Shown: positions 1-6,837, numbered from the stretch's first letter. The stretch is 7,744 bases of DNA from Gp7-AA10 sp041483175 (GCA_041483175.1 JBGPFD010000164.1:1-7744), one strand, 5' to 3'. Notes: a model not told the origin generated them from the sequence alone. Program-made: numbers and translations.

Positions 1-1
1 C

Positions 2-646
2 GGCGACGTCCACGGCTGCTTCGACGAGCTGACCGCTTTGCTGGCGCGGCTCGAAGTGTCGGCGGACGACGTGGTGATCGCCGTGGGCGATCTGACGCGC
101 AAAGGACCGGCGCCCGATCGCTGCGTGGAGTTGTGGATCGAACGGCGCTATCGTTCGGTCCTCGGCAACAACGACGCGAAGATGCTCGCTCGCGCCAAGC
201 ATCGTGCATCATGGATGTTCGCCTCATGCTCCGACCGGCGGATTCTGCAACGTCGCGACCTGCTCGAAGAGATCGCCCGCTGGCCGCTGTTGATCGATGT
301 TCCTGAGATCGGCGTGCTCGTCGTGCATGGCGGCATGCTGCCGAACGGCGATCATCCGCGCGAAGCGGCGCTCGAATTGCGCCACATCCGCCGCGAAGAC
401 GATCGCTGGCTGATGGTGCCGAAAGGGCTGGAGAAGCCGGGCGATCCCTTCTGGTCCGAGGTGTGGGACGGCGATCGCATCATCATTTATGGGCACACGC
501 CACGCGAGGAGCCAAAGGTCGATCGGCGTGCCATCGGCCTCGACACCGGCTGCGTCTATGGCGGGAAGCTCACCGCCGCCGTCTTCGAGAAAGCGGGCGA
601 ATGGCGGCTGGTGGACGTCCGCGCGGGGCGTCGCTACTCGCGCTAG
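2..646 (+). CDS. ApaH/PrpE-like metallophosphoesterase (5' partial)
   Basis: This is a calcineurin-type (PPP superfamily) metallophosphoesterase of the ApaH/PrpE-like branch, whose members hydrolyse diadenosine polyphosphates or phosphoproteins. The frame is open from base 2, and 214 residues are visible. They begin directly in metal motif 1, GDVHG (residues 1-5), so only a few N-terminal residues and the start codon lie outside the window; the TTG at base 38 is internal. The other motifs follow in order: GDLTRKGP (29-36), GNND (55-58), VVHGG with the metal-ligand His (about 107-111), YGHTP (163-167) and a C-terminal LDTGCVYGGKLTA block typical of ApaH/PrpE-like proteins. The oddity is GNND where the family normally has GNHD/E: the metal-binding Asn is kept but the catalytic His is Asn. 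Its stop codon shares CTAG with the convergent CHAD gene. A role in Ap4A or polyP turnover is inferred from its neighbours. The superfamily call is firm; the substrate is unknown. Confidence 0.88.
   Translation, partial: GDVHGCFDELTALLARLEVSADDVVIAVGDLTRKGPAPDRCVELWIERRYRSVLGNNDAKMLARAKHRASWMFASCSDRRILQRRDLLEEIARWPLLIDVPEIGVLVVHGGMLPNGDHPREAALELRHIRREDDRWLMVPKGLEKPGDPFWSEVWDGDRIIIYGHTPREEPKVDRRAIGLDTGCVYGGKLTAAVFEKAGEWRLVDVRAGRRYSR
643..646. other. Shared CTAG: overlapping stop codons of two convergent genes
   Basis: The palindrome CTAG carries the TAG stop of the plus-strand phosphatase (644-646) and, read on the other strand, the TAG stop of the CHAD gene (643-645). The two genes overlap tail to tail, and no intergenic space or terminator hairpin lies between them. 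Confidence 0.9.
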
Positions 647-1587
647 GCTGACGCGAGCGATTGCGTGGCGGGGTGGTCGGGCGACTTCTTGGGACCGATC
701 CGCCGCCGTTCTGGCTCGGGCGATCCCACGGCTGCCGCCCAGTCGCGCGTACGCTGTGCGAATAACTCCGCGCCGATCGACTCGGCCTGTTCTTCGAGCT
801 CGCGCAGCCGGCGCGCCAGAAAGGTTCGAAAGCGGCGGACGTATCGCGGGCTCCCGAACGACTCAGGAGTGCGGCGGCAGAGATCGTCGATGAGCGCCAC
901 GTCGTGATGATCGCCGAGCGTGCGTGAGAACTTGTGCAGCGACTTGATCTGCCCCTCGAACGCAGCCATTCCGAGAAGCTCAAAGGCCTGCGCCTGATAC
1001 CAGAGGACTTTGGCGAGCCGGCGCCACTCGTGAAACTTTTCGCGCGTTCCCGCGCGCAACGCGGCGCGCATCGCCCGGCGTGCCGCGCGGTAGGCGCGGG
1101 TGAGCGCGCGCCAGAGATCGTACGGCTTCATCGTGTCCACCGGCCAGGCGGCGATCCGCCCGCGCTCGACAGCGATCTGCGAGCCGAGCTGTGCGACCGT
1201 CAACGGATCGGTGGGGCGGCCGGACTGCCGTACCAGCGCACGCCGGATCTTTAGAAACTGCCGCGGAGTCCACTCCTCGGCGAAGCGCTCGCGAAGCCGG
1301 TCGAACGCTTCGACAGCCGCCTTCGCGTCGCGCTGCGGCGCGAACTGACGCCCCGCATCGCGGAACGATTCGCGCTCCGGCCGGCCTCCGTGCGGAAGGA
1401 AAGCGCCGACCAGGCGGACCAGCGCGCGGAGCTCCTTGAAGCGCCGCCGGATCTCGTGGATCGCCTTCGGGTCGTCGCCCTGGAACTGCTCCAGCCTGAG
1501 GGTGGCATCGTCGGCCAGCTCGAGCGCCCTACGGCGCAACCTCTGTGGAGCACGCTCTCCTGCTTCGACTGCCAGAAACTCGTTCAT
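643..1587 (-). CDS. CHAD-domain (polyphosphate-binding) protein
   Basis: This 314-residue protein consists almost wholly of a CHAD domain (conserved histidine alpha-helical domain), a helical-bundle fold shown in other bacteria and in plants to bind polyphosphate on a basic surface. Two helical repeats are visible. The first has IHEIRRRFKELRALVRLVG (about 43-61) and the RDA-type segment near 87-89. The second has FHEWRRLAKVLWYQ (185-198) and LHKFSRTLGDHHDV (217-230). Conserved histidines are H44, H186, H218, H227 and H228, surrounded by many arginines. The last ~30 residues are a basic, proline-rich tail without recognisable domain. There is no signal peptide or membrane segment, so the protein is cytoplasmic. 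No CYTH/thiTPase domain is attached, although many CHAD proteins carry one. The start lies 27 bp after the PPK2 stop, which suggests one transcript with PPK2. A weak AGGG sits about 10 nt before the ATG. Polyphosphate binding or a granule-associated (phosin-like) role is inferred from the family and the neighbours. Confidence 0.9.
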   Translation of the reverse strand: MNEFLAVEAGERAPQRLRRRALELADDATLRLEQFQGDDPKAIHEIRRRFKELRALVRLVGAFLPHGGRPERESFRDAGRQFAPQRDAKAAVEAFDRLRERFAEEWTPRQFLKIRRALVRQSGRPTDPLTVAQLGSQIAVERGRIAAWPVDTMKPYDLWRALTRAYRAARRAMRAALRAGTREKFHEWRRLAKVLWYQAQAFELLGMAAFEGQIKSLHKFSRTLGDHHDVALIDDLCRRTPESFGSPRYVRRFRTFLARRLRELEEQAESIGAELFAQRTRDWAAAVGSPEPERRRIGPKKSPDHPATQSLASA

Positions 1588-1614
1588 CGCTGCAGGACCC
1601 TGTTCCGTAACCTA

Positions 1615-2445
1615 TCATGAATCGATCGACACTCCCGAAAGGTCGGGTTTCGGATACTTCATGTCGAGATCTTCCAGCGCGCCGACGATCGTTTTTGCCA
1701 CGACGTAGTTACGGAACCACTTCTTGTTGGCCGGCACTACGGTCCACGGCGCGTATTTCGTCGACGTCTCCTCCAGCGCCTCTTCGTAGGCCTTCGCGTA
1801 GTCGTTCCATAGCTTCCGCTCATCGAGATCGCCGTGCTGGAACTTCCAACGTTTGGTCGGATCGTCGATGCGGGCCTGCAGTCGCTCGCGTTGCTCGTCT
1901 TTGCTGATGTGCAGAAAGAACTTGAGGATGACCGTTCCCGCTTCCGCGAGGATCCGTTCGAATTCGCGGATCTGCGCGTAGCGTTTGCGCCACACTTTCT
2001 CCGGCACCAGTTTGTGCACCCGGACCACGAGAACGTCTTCGTAATGGCTGCGGTTGAAAATGGTGATCTCGCCGGCAGCCGGAACGGGCGCGTGAACGCG
2101 CCAGAGGAAATCGTGCGCCAGCTCGACGCCGGTTGGCTGTTTGAACGAGACGACGCGCACGCTTTGCGGGCTCACCCCGCGCATGACGTGACGGATTGTC
2201 CCGTCCTTTCCTGACGTGTCCATTCCCTGCAGGATGACCAGGAGCTTCTGCTTCGACCCGGCGTAGAGCAGCTCCTGCAGCACGCCCAGGCGCTCGACCA
2301 GCCGCTCGCTTTTCTCGTTCGTTTCGTCTTTATCGCCGGGAGCGAGGCTGGCGTCGTCAGGATCGAAGTCCCGCAGTCGGACTTTCTGCCCCAGTTTGAT
2401 TTGAAGCTTTTTCATCAATCGGCGAATCATATCTCGGCGAAACAT
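1615..2445 (-). CDS. ppk2: PPK2-family polyphosphate:nucleotide phosphotransferase (class III type)
   Basis: This cytoplasmic kinase of the PPK2 family transfers phosphate between polyphosphate and nucleotides; class III members convert AMP to ADP and ADP to ATP. At 276 residues it has the usual size of the short single-domain form. Visible features are the pre-domain RLRDFDPDD (23-31), Walker A GMDTSGKDG (74-82), the Walker B region ending in IFNRSHYEDVLVVRVH (129-144), LKFFLHISKDEQRERL (174-189) and the lid region DDPTKRWKFQHGDLDERKLW (194-213). The SHYEDV segment, with Glu136 where class I enzymes have Asn, and the close match to the Meiothermus-type class III pattern, support class III. 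The start is uncertain: in-frame ATGs lie at 2445, 2430 and 2415, none with a good ribosome binding site. The one at 2415 (266 residues, starting MKKLQIKLG) fits the usual family length best. The gene is divergent from ppk1 and probably co-transcribed with the CHAD gene. The family is certain and the class likely. Confidence 0.95.
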   Translation of the reverse strand: MFRRDMIRRLMKKLQIKLGQKVRLRDFDPDDASLAPGDKDETNEKSERLVERLGVLQELLYAGSKQKLLVILQGMDTSGKDGTIRHVMRGVSPQSVRVVSFKQPTGVELAHDFLWRVHAPVPAAGEITIFNRSHYEDVLVVRVHKLVPEKVWRKRYAQIREFERILAEAGTVILKFFLHISKDEQRERLQARIDDPTKRWKFQHGDLDERKLWNDYAKAYEEALEETSTKYAPWTVVPANKKWFRNYVVAKTIVGALEDLDMKYPKPDLSGVSIDS

Positions 2446-2504
2446 TCCAGTATTGGTGCGTTTTCATCCTGTTTTGCTCGCGCCGCGATAGGATTCCGCT
2501 CGCC
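2446..2504. promoter_or_regulatory. Divergent ppk2/ppk1 intergenic region
   Basis: Only 59 bp separate the first possible ppk2 ATG from the ppk1 ATG (89 bp if ppk2 starts at 2415). Both promoters must overlap here or extend into the coding sequences. I found no convincing -35/-10 pair or operator. The stretch is locally more AT-rich (around 2446-2478) than its surroundings, which would suit a promoter. The boundaries are simply the gene ends. Confidence 0.45.
2490..2493 (+). promoter_or_regulatory. Probable ribosome binding site of ppk1 (AGGA)
   Basis: AGGA lies 11 nt before the ATG at 2505. The spacing is slightly long, but it is the only purine-rich match, and it supports the chosen start despite the non-conserved N-terminal extension of the protein. 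Confidence 0.45.
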
Positions 2505-4739
2505 ATGACGCTCGCGCAGGAAGAATCGCAGGTCGCGGTAGTGCTGGCGGAGGTCCCGCCGGTTGCGACTCCTGTGGCTGTCGTGCCCGAGCCGCCGCGC
2601 GTTCCTCTTTTCGATCGGGAGCTGAGCTGGATCGAGTTCAACCGGCGCGTTCTCGGCGAGGCGGAGAACCCCGAGGTCCCGCTGCTGGAGCGGGTCAAGT
2701 TCCTGAGCATCTGCTCGAACAATCTCGACGAATTCTTCATGATCCGGGTCGGCGAGGTGCGCGATCTGATCGCGGCGAAGCTTCCCGACGCCGGGCCGGT
2801 CCGGCTGCAGAGTCAGAAGCTCGATGAAATCCACAAGCGCGCGCGCCAGCTCCTCGATCAGATGTACCGCTGTCTCGGCGAGCAATTGGTTCCGGCGCTG
2901 GAAAAGGAAGGAATTCGCATCGAGCGTGTGGCGAACCTCGGGAAGAAGGAGCGCGCGTCGATCGAGGAGTACTTCGCGCGCAATATCGAGCCGATCCTGA
3001 CGCCGCTGGCGGTCGATCCCGGTCATCCGTTTCCGTTCATCGCCAACCTGGCGCTGAATCTCGCGCTGCGGCTCGAGTCCTCCCGCGGCGAGACGTACAC
3101 GGTGGTGGTCAAGATTCCGGAGCTTTCGCCGCGGTTGGTGCCGGTGGGCAGCGACCGCTATGTGCTGCTGGAAGATGTGATCGCCTCGCTGATCGAGCGA
3201 TTCTTCCCCGGGCTGCGCTTGCGGACGTCGATGGCCTTCCGCGTGATCCGCAATTCGGACATCTCCATCAAAGAAGAAGATGTCCAGGATCTGCTGAAGA
3301 GCGTGGAGACGGAACTGCGGCGGCGCGAGCGGCGCGAAGTGGTGTGGGTGGAAGTCGAGGCAAAGTCGGATGAACGGCTGCTCTCGCTGCTCATCGAGCA
3401 GATGCAGTCATCGAAGGACGACGTATTCTTTGCTCCCGGTCCGCTGAAGCTGCACGATCTGATGCAGCTCTACGAAGAGGCGAACCACGCCGCGTTGAAA
3501 GACCCGCCGTTCAATCCGCGGATCCCGGCGCAGCTGGCGACGTCGGAGGACATTTTTTCGATCATCCGGCGCGGCGACATCCTGCTGCACCGCCCGTACG
3601 ACTCGTTCACGGCCGTCGTGGAATTCGTGCAGGTCGCCGCCGACGACCCCGAGGTGAAGGCCATCAAGCAGACGCTCTATCGAACCGATCCCGGATCGCC
3701 GATCGTCGAGGCGCTGGCGACCGCCGCGAGAAACGGCAAACAGGTGACCGCGGTCGTCGAGCTGCAGGCGCGCTTCGACGAGTTGAAGAACATCACCTGG
3801 GCGCGTCATCTCGAGGAAGCGGGCGTGCAGGTGGTGTACGGCCTGGTCGGGCTGAAGACGCACTGCAAGGTCTGCCTGGTGGTGCGTCGCGAAGCGGATG
3901 GGCTTCGTCGCTACGTCCATCTGTCGACCGGCAATTACAACGCGGTCACCGCGACGGTCTACGGCGATCTCGATCTGTTCACCTGCAATCCGGAATTCGG
4001 CGTCGACGCGGCGCAGGTCATGAACCTGCTCACCGGCTACAGCGTGGCCGGCGTTCAGGAGCTGATCGAGCGGACCGACGCGCCGCTGAAGTGGCGGCAG
4101 TTCAGCGTGGCCCCGCTCGATTACCAGCGTTGGGTGGTGTCGATGATCGACCGCGAGGCGCGGAACGCCCGCGAGGGAAAACCGGCGCGCATCACGGCGA
4201 AAATGAACGCGCTGGTCGACGCGATGGTGATCGAGGCGCTCTACCGCGCCAGCGGCGCCGGCGTGAAGATCGATCTCATGGTGCGCGGCATCTGCTGCCT
4301 GGTGCCCGGCGTGGCCGGCGTCAGCGCGAATATCCAGGTGCTGTCGATCCTCGATCGTTTCCTGGAGCATTCGCGCGTGTTTCGATTCGAGAACGGCGGT
4401 GCGCCGGAGTTCTACATTTCCAGCGGCGACTGGATGCCTCGGAATTTCATCCGTCGCATCGAAGTGACCTTTCCCATCCGCGCCGAGGCACTGGCGCGGC
4501 GCATCGACCAGCAGATCCTTCCGATTTCGCTCGCCGACAACGTCAAGAGCTGGATTCTCGATCCGGACGGCACGTATCACCGCCGGAAACCGGATGGAAC
4601 CACGTCGGTGCGCAGTCAGGAAGCGTTCATTTCCATCGCCCGTTCGGAGGCGGTGGGCGTCGGACCGTATGAGGAAATCATCCACCGGCCGGGGAGCTTC
4701 CGGCAGCGGGCGCGACGGAAAAAGCAGAAGCCGGTGTAG
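2505..4739 (+). CDS. ppk1: Polyphosphate kinase 1 (PPK1)
   Basis: PPK1 reversibly polymerises the gamma phosphate of ATP into polyphosphate through a phosphohistidine intermediate. The protein has 744 residues, against about 690 in E. coli. The domains are in the expected order. The N domain starts at FDRELSWIEFNRRVL (36-50) and SNNLDEFFMIRVGE (71-84). The head domain spans about 145-340. The C1 domain has LYRTDPGSPI (391-400, Arg393), LQARFDE (420-426, Arg423) and GLKTHCK, whose His453 corresponds to the autophosphorylated His435 of E. coli, followed by HLSTGNYNA (472-480). The C2 domain has VRGICCLVPG (593-602) and LEHSRVFRFENGG (620-632), where His622 corresponds to E. coli His592. All catalytic residues I could check are present, so an active enzyme is expected. 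Residues 1-33 form a Val/Pro-rich extension without homology to the core, and the C-terminus is basic (RARRKKQK). The gene is divergent from ppk2 and convergent with sixA-ppx. Confidence 0.98.
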   Translation: MTLAQEESQVAVVLAEVPPVATPVAVVPEPPRVPLFDRELSWIEFNRRVLGEAENPEVPLLERVKFLSICSNNLDEFFMIRVGEVRDLIAAKLPDAGPVRLQSQKLDEIHKRARQLLDQMYRCLGEQLVPALEKEGIRIERVANLGKKERASIEEYFARNIEPILTPLAVDPGHPFPFIANLALNLALRLESSRGETYTVVVKIPELSPRLVPVGSDRYVLLEDVIASLIERFFPGLRLRTSMAFRVIRNSDISIKEEDVQDLLKSVETELRRRERREVVWVEVEAKSDERLLSLLIEQMQSSKDDVFFAPGPLKLHDLMQLYEEANHAALKDPPFNPRIPAQLATSEDIFSIIRRGDILLHRPYDSFTAVVEFVQVAADDPEVKAIKQTLYRTDPGSPIVEALATAARNGKQVTAVVELQARFDELKNITWARHLEEAGVQVVYGLVGLKTHCKVCLVVRREADGLRRYVHLSTGNYNAVTATVYGDLDLFTCNPEFGVDAAQVMNLLTGYSVAGVQELIERTDAPLKWRQFSVAPLDYQRWVVSMIDREARNAREGKPARITAKMNALVDAMVIEALYRASGAGVKIDLMVRGICCLVPGVAGVSANIQVLSILDRFLEHSRVFRFENGGAPEFYISSGDWMPRNFIRRIEVTFPIRAEALARRIDQQILPISLADNVKSWILDPDGTYHRRKPDGTTSVRSQEAFISIARSEAVGVGPYEEIIHRPGSFRQRARRKKQKPV

Positions 4740-4743
4740 GCGA

Positions 4744-4847
4744 TGTCACCCCGAGCGGGAGCGAGGGGTGGAGGGCCGGGCGGAGCGAAGCGTTCCGCCA
4801 TCGCGCCATCCGCACGTCCGGGCCCCTCGCTGACGCTGGGGGTGACA
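4744..4847. repeat. 104-bp palindromic intergenic element (25-bp imperfect inverted repeat), possible bidirectional terminator
   Basis: The arms at 4744-4768 and 4823-4847 pair at 22 of 25 positions. They begin and end with TGTCACCCC and GGGGTGACA, and their inner ends are GAGGGG and CCCCTC. Inside lies a second hairpin with stem GGCGGA (4779-4784) and TCCGCC (4794-4799) around a 9-nt loop. The element fills nearly the whole gap between the convergent ppk1 (stop at 4739) and sixA (stop at 4856). As RNA it would fold into a long hairpin in either direction, so it could stop transcription from both sides, although no U-run follows. It looks like the TGTCA(C/T)CC-ended palindromic repeats scattered between genes in various GC-rich bacteria. 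No second copy lies in this window, so repetition in the genome is unproven. Confidence 0.7.
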
Positions 4848-4855
4848 GGCTGAGG

Positions 4856-5332
4856 CTATCCGGCGCGGACCACGCGGGGCGGCACCATCCATTCGAGATG
4901 TGCACTGCCGCCTTCGAAGCGCACTCCGTAGAATCCGCCCTTCTTCAGCGAGAGCCCGGAGGTCGGCATCGCGGTGAGGTCAAGCATGATCTCGGTCATG
5001 TTCGGCTCGTGGCCGGTGAAGATTGCAAAGTCGCCTTTGATTTGATCGAGAAACTTTCGGAATTCGCGCGGGTTGGCCTGCGGCTTCAACGAGTCCGTGA
5101 TCTGCACCCGCAGTTTTTCGCGATATGCGTTGACCAACGCCTCGGCCGTCTGCACCGCGCGCACGAGCGGGCTGGAGTAGATCGCTTCGGCTTCGGGAAA
5201 GATCTCCGCGAACGCGCGAGCGACGTCCTTCATCTTGCGTCGTCCTTCGGCGGTCAACTCGCGATCGGCGTCTGCCTTCCGCGCGCTCGTCTCCTCGGCG
5301 ATTCCGTGGCGGAGCAGGACGATGAATTTCAT
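4856..5332 (-). CDS. sixA: SixA-like histidine phosphatase
   Basis: This is a small single-domain member of the histidine phosphatase (phosphoglycerate mutase-like) superfamily, SixA branch; E. coli SixA removes phosphate from phosphohistidine on a signalling/PTS protein. The 158 residues match the family length (about 160). Visible residues are the RHG catalytic motif at 8-10 (nucleophile His9), YSSPLVRAVQTAE (52-64, with phosphate-binding Arg58) and FTGHEPNM (105-112, second catalytic His108), with LTAEGRRKM (27-35) between. There is no signal peptide, so the protein is cytoplasmic. The start ATG overlaps the ppx stop as ATGA, and a GAGG lies 4 nt upstream, so translation is probably coupled to ppx. 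The same frame stays open far upstream, but that part is a shadow of ppx and shows no family features. The substrate is unknown; the phosphohistidine of PPK1 or a small phosphate ester are inferred candidates. Confidence 0.93.
   Translation of the reverse strand: MKFIVLLRHGIAEETSARKADADRELTAEGRRKMKDVARAFAEIFPEAEAIYSSPLVRAVQTAEALVNAYREKLRVQITDSLKPQANPREFRKFLDQIKGDFAIFTGHEPNMTEIMLDLTAMPTSGLSLKKGGFYGVRFEGGSAHLEWMVPPRVVRAG
5329..5332 (-). other. ATGA overlap: ppx stop and sixA start
   Basis: On the minus strand ATGA holds the ATG of the SixA-like gene (5332-5330) and the TGA of ppx (5331-5329). This 4-bp overlap is the classic arrangement for translational coupling, and it fixes the start of the downstream gene. 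Confidence 0.92.
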
Positions 5333-6837
5333 GAGGCCTCGAATCGCACTTTGGTCTCGAACAGCGATGCGAAATACTTTGCGCGCTTCACGGCGCTGGC
5401 GATCTCCACGCCTGCGTCGGAACGCGTGCGCACGATGAAACGGACCGCGCCGTTCGCGCGCACGGCGACGTCGCGCACGCTCTGCCGATGGCTGCGGTCG
5501 AGACCTTCGGCAATCCGCAGGATCGCAGCGAGTTTCTCCACGTCGCCGCGCTGCTGCGCGGACAATTCTGAAAGATTCGGATGGCCATCCGCCGGCGCGG
5601 CCTTGCGGTGATACCGCGCCACGTTGGCCACGACGACGAGCTGTTCCTCCGTAAATCCGCGCAGTGCCGCATGGCGGATGAGATAGTAGGTGTGCTTGTG
5701 ATATCCGCGGTCGCTGACGTGCATGCCGCTCTCGTGGAGGATCGCGGCGTGTTCGAGCAATTCCGCCGAATCGTCCGACAACCCGTGGAGCGGACGTGTC
5801 TGATCGAAGATGCGCAGCGCGAGGCGGGCGACATGCTGGGCATGGCGCCGGTCGCACGCGCTGCGATCCGCCAGCGCCAGGGCCGAGGCGCGGCGCAGGG
5901 AGGCACCGTCCTCCGGCCGGTTCCGCGACGCCTGCGAAAGCCGGCTCTCGATGAGGCCTTCGCGAAGGGCCGCCGAACAGGCCAGGACCGACGGCACGCC
6001 GAGGACGGCCATCACCTGATCGAGGACGATCGCGCCGGCGACGATGTTGCGCGCGCGTTTCTCGTCCAGGCCGAATTTCTCGACGCGCTCCTTCGCCGTC
6101 AGCGAGCAGAAGGCGGTGAAGGTTTCCTCGAGGGTCTCTCGCGTCAGGACGCGCTGTGCAGCGGGCGCGACGATGTTCGCCAGCGCCTGAATGGTCCCCG
6201 ACGTTCCGATGCCCATATCGATACCGATGTGGCGGACGCGTTTCTCGATGCGCTTCAACGTCTGGGCGGCGAAACGGCGGCACGCTTCGATGTCGCTCGC
6301 GGCCGGCCGCTCTTCGAGGCGGAATCGCTGCGCCAGCCGTAACGCGCCGAGTGGAACGCTGGCGGTGAAGTAGATCTCCGAGGGGGTGCCGACGATCAGT
6401 TCTACGCTCCCGCCGCCGATGTCGACGCAGAGCGCGGTGCTTCCGGCGAGATCGACCGCCGAGCGAATGGCGCGGTAAATGTAGTCGGCCTCTTCCTCGC
6501 CGGAGATCACCCGCACGCGGATTCCGGCCTTCTCCTTGACGCGGCGCAGAAATTCGCGCCGGTTCGGCGCCTCGCGCACGGCGCTGGTGGCGACGGCGAT
6601 GATCTCCTCGACGTTCCACCCGCGGGCCACAGCGACCATGCGCTCCAGCGCCCCCACCGCGCGATCCATGGCCTGCTCTTCGAGCGGTGCGCCGTCGAGG
6701 CTGCCGAGCCCGAGCTGCACCATCTCCTTTTCTTTGTCCACCACACGGTAGCCGTCATCGCGCAGCTCGGCGACGATCGTATGGATCGAGTTGGTGCCGA
6801 TGTCGATCGCGGCGATTCGCTTCGCGTTTTGTGCCAT
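5329..6837 (-). CDS. ppx: Ppx/GppA-family exopolyphosphatase
   Basis: This enzyme releases orthophosphate from polyphosphate chain ends; some relatives (GppA) also convert pppGpp to ppGpp. It has 502 residues, like the long four-domain Ppx of E. coli (513). The N-terminal ASKHA-fold half shows IAAIDIGTNSIHTIV (8-22), VATSAVREAPN (82-92), ISGEEEADYI (111-120, with the catalytic Glu region), CVDIGGGSVELI (137-148, phosphate loop) and GIGTSGTIQAL (209-219). The C-terminal HD-like half shows RRHAQHVARLA (330-340), LEHAAILHESG (361-371), RGYHKHTYYLIRHA (377-390) and VARYHRKA (406-413). The His-Glu pair in place of His-Asp at 368-369 also occurs in E. coli Ppx as I recall it, so it is not a defect. 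A GAGG ribosome binding site lies 7 nt before the ATG. It is the first gene of a two-gene unit with sixA. Ppx is preferred over GppA because of the polyphosphate neighbours, but sequence alone does not separate them. Confidence 0.95.
   Translation of the reverse strand: MAQNAKRIAAIDIGTNSIHTIVAELRDDGYRVVDKEKEMVQLGLGSLDGAPLEEQAMDRAVGALERMVAVARGWNVEEIIAVATSAVREAPNRREFLRRVKEKAGIRVRVISGEEEADYIYRAIRSAVDLAGSTALCVDIGGGSVELIVGTPSEIYFTASVPLGALRLAQRFRLEERPAASDIEACRRFAAQTLKRIEKRVRHIGIDMGIGTSGTIQALANIVAPAAQRVLTRETLEETFTAFCSLTAKERVEKFGLDEKRARNIVAGAIVLDQVMAVLGVPSVLACSAALREGLIESRLSQASRNRPEDGASLRRASALALADRSACDRRHAQHVARLALRIFDQTRPLHGLSDDSAELLEHAAILHESGMHVSDRGYHKHTYYLIRHAALRGFTEEQLVVVANVARYHRKAAPADGHPNLSELSAQQRGDVEKLAAILRIAEGLDRSHRQSVRDVAVRANGAVRFIVRTRSDAGVEIASAVKRAKYFASLFETKVRFEAS

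Noticed and set aside
368..379. A possible frameshift or early break in the metallophosphoesterase because of its unusual motif.
   Set aside because: The frame stays open and in phase with motifs on both sides, and the C-terminal LDTGCVYGGKLTA block is intact.
2461..2504. Candidate -35/-10 promoter for ppk1 (TTGCTC with TAGGAT).
   Set aside because: The two hexamers are only about 9 bp apart, far from the usual 16-18 bp.
3408..4685. 425-codon open frame antisense to ppk1.
   Set aside because: It mirrors the codon structure of ppk1, is full of His, Arg and Asp, and shows no recognisable motif or ribosome binding site. Such frames are common opposite GC-rich genes.
5581..6342. 253-codon plus-strand open frame inside ppx.
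   Set aside because: It is antisense to a conserved part of ppx, with no domain and no supporting start signal.
5333..6619. Long open frame on the minus strand upstream of and in frame with the SixA-like protein (587 codons in total).
   Set aside because: The upstream ~430 codons run through ppx in another frame and are rich in Arg, Gly and Pro with no domain. The real ppx frame has all family motifs, and the SixA family begins exactly at the ATG at 5332. It is a GC-rich shadow, not a fusion protein.
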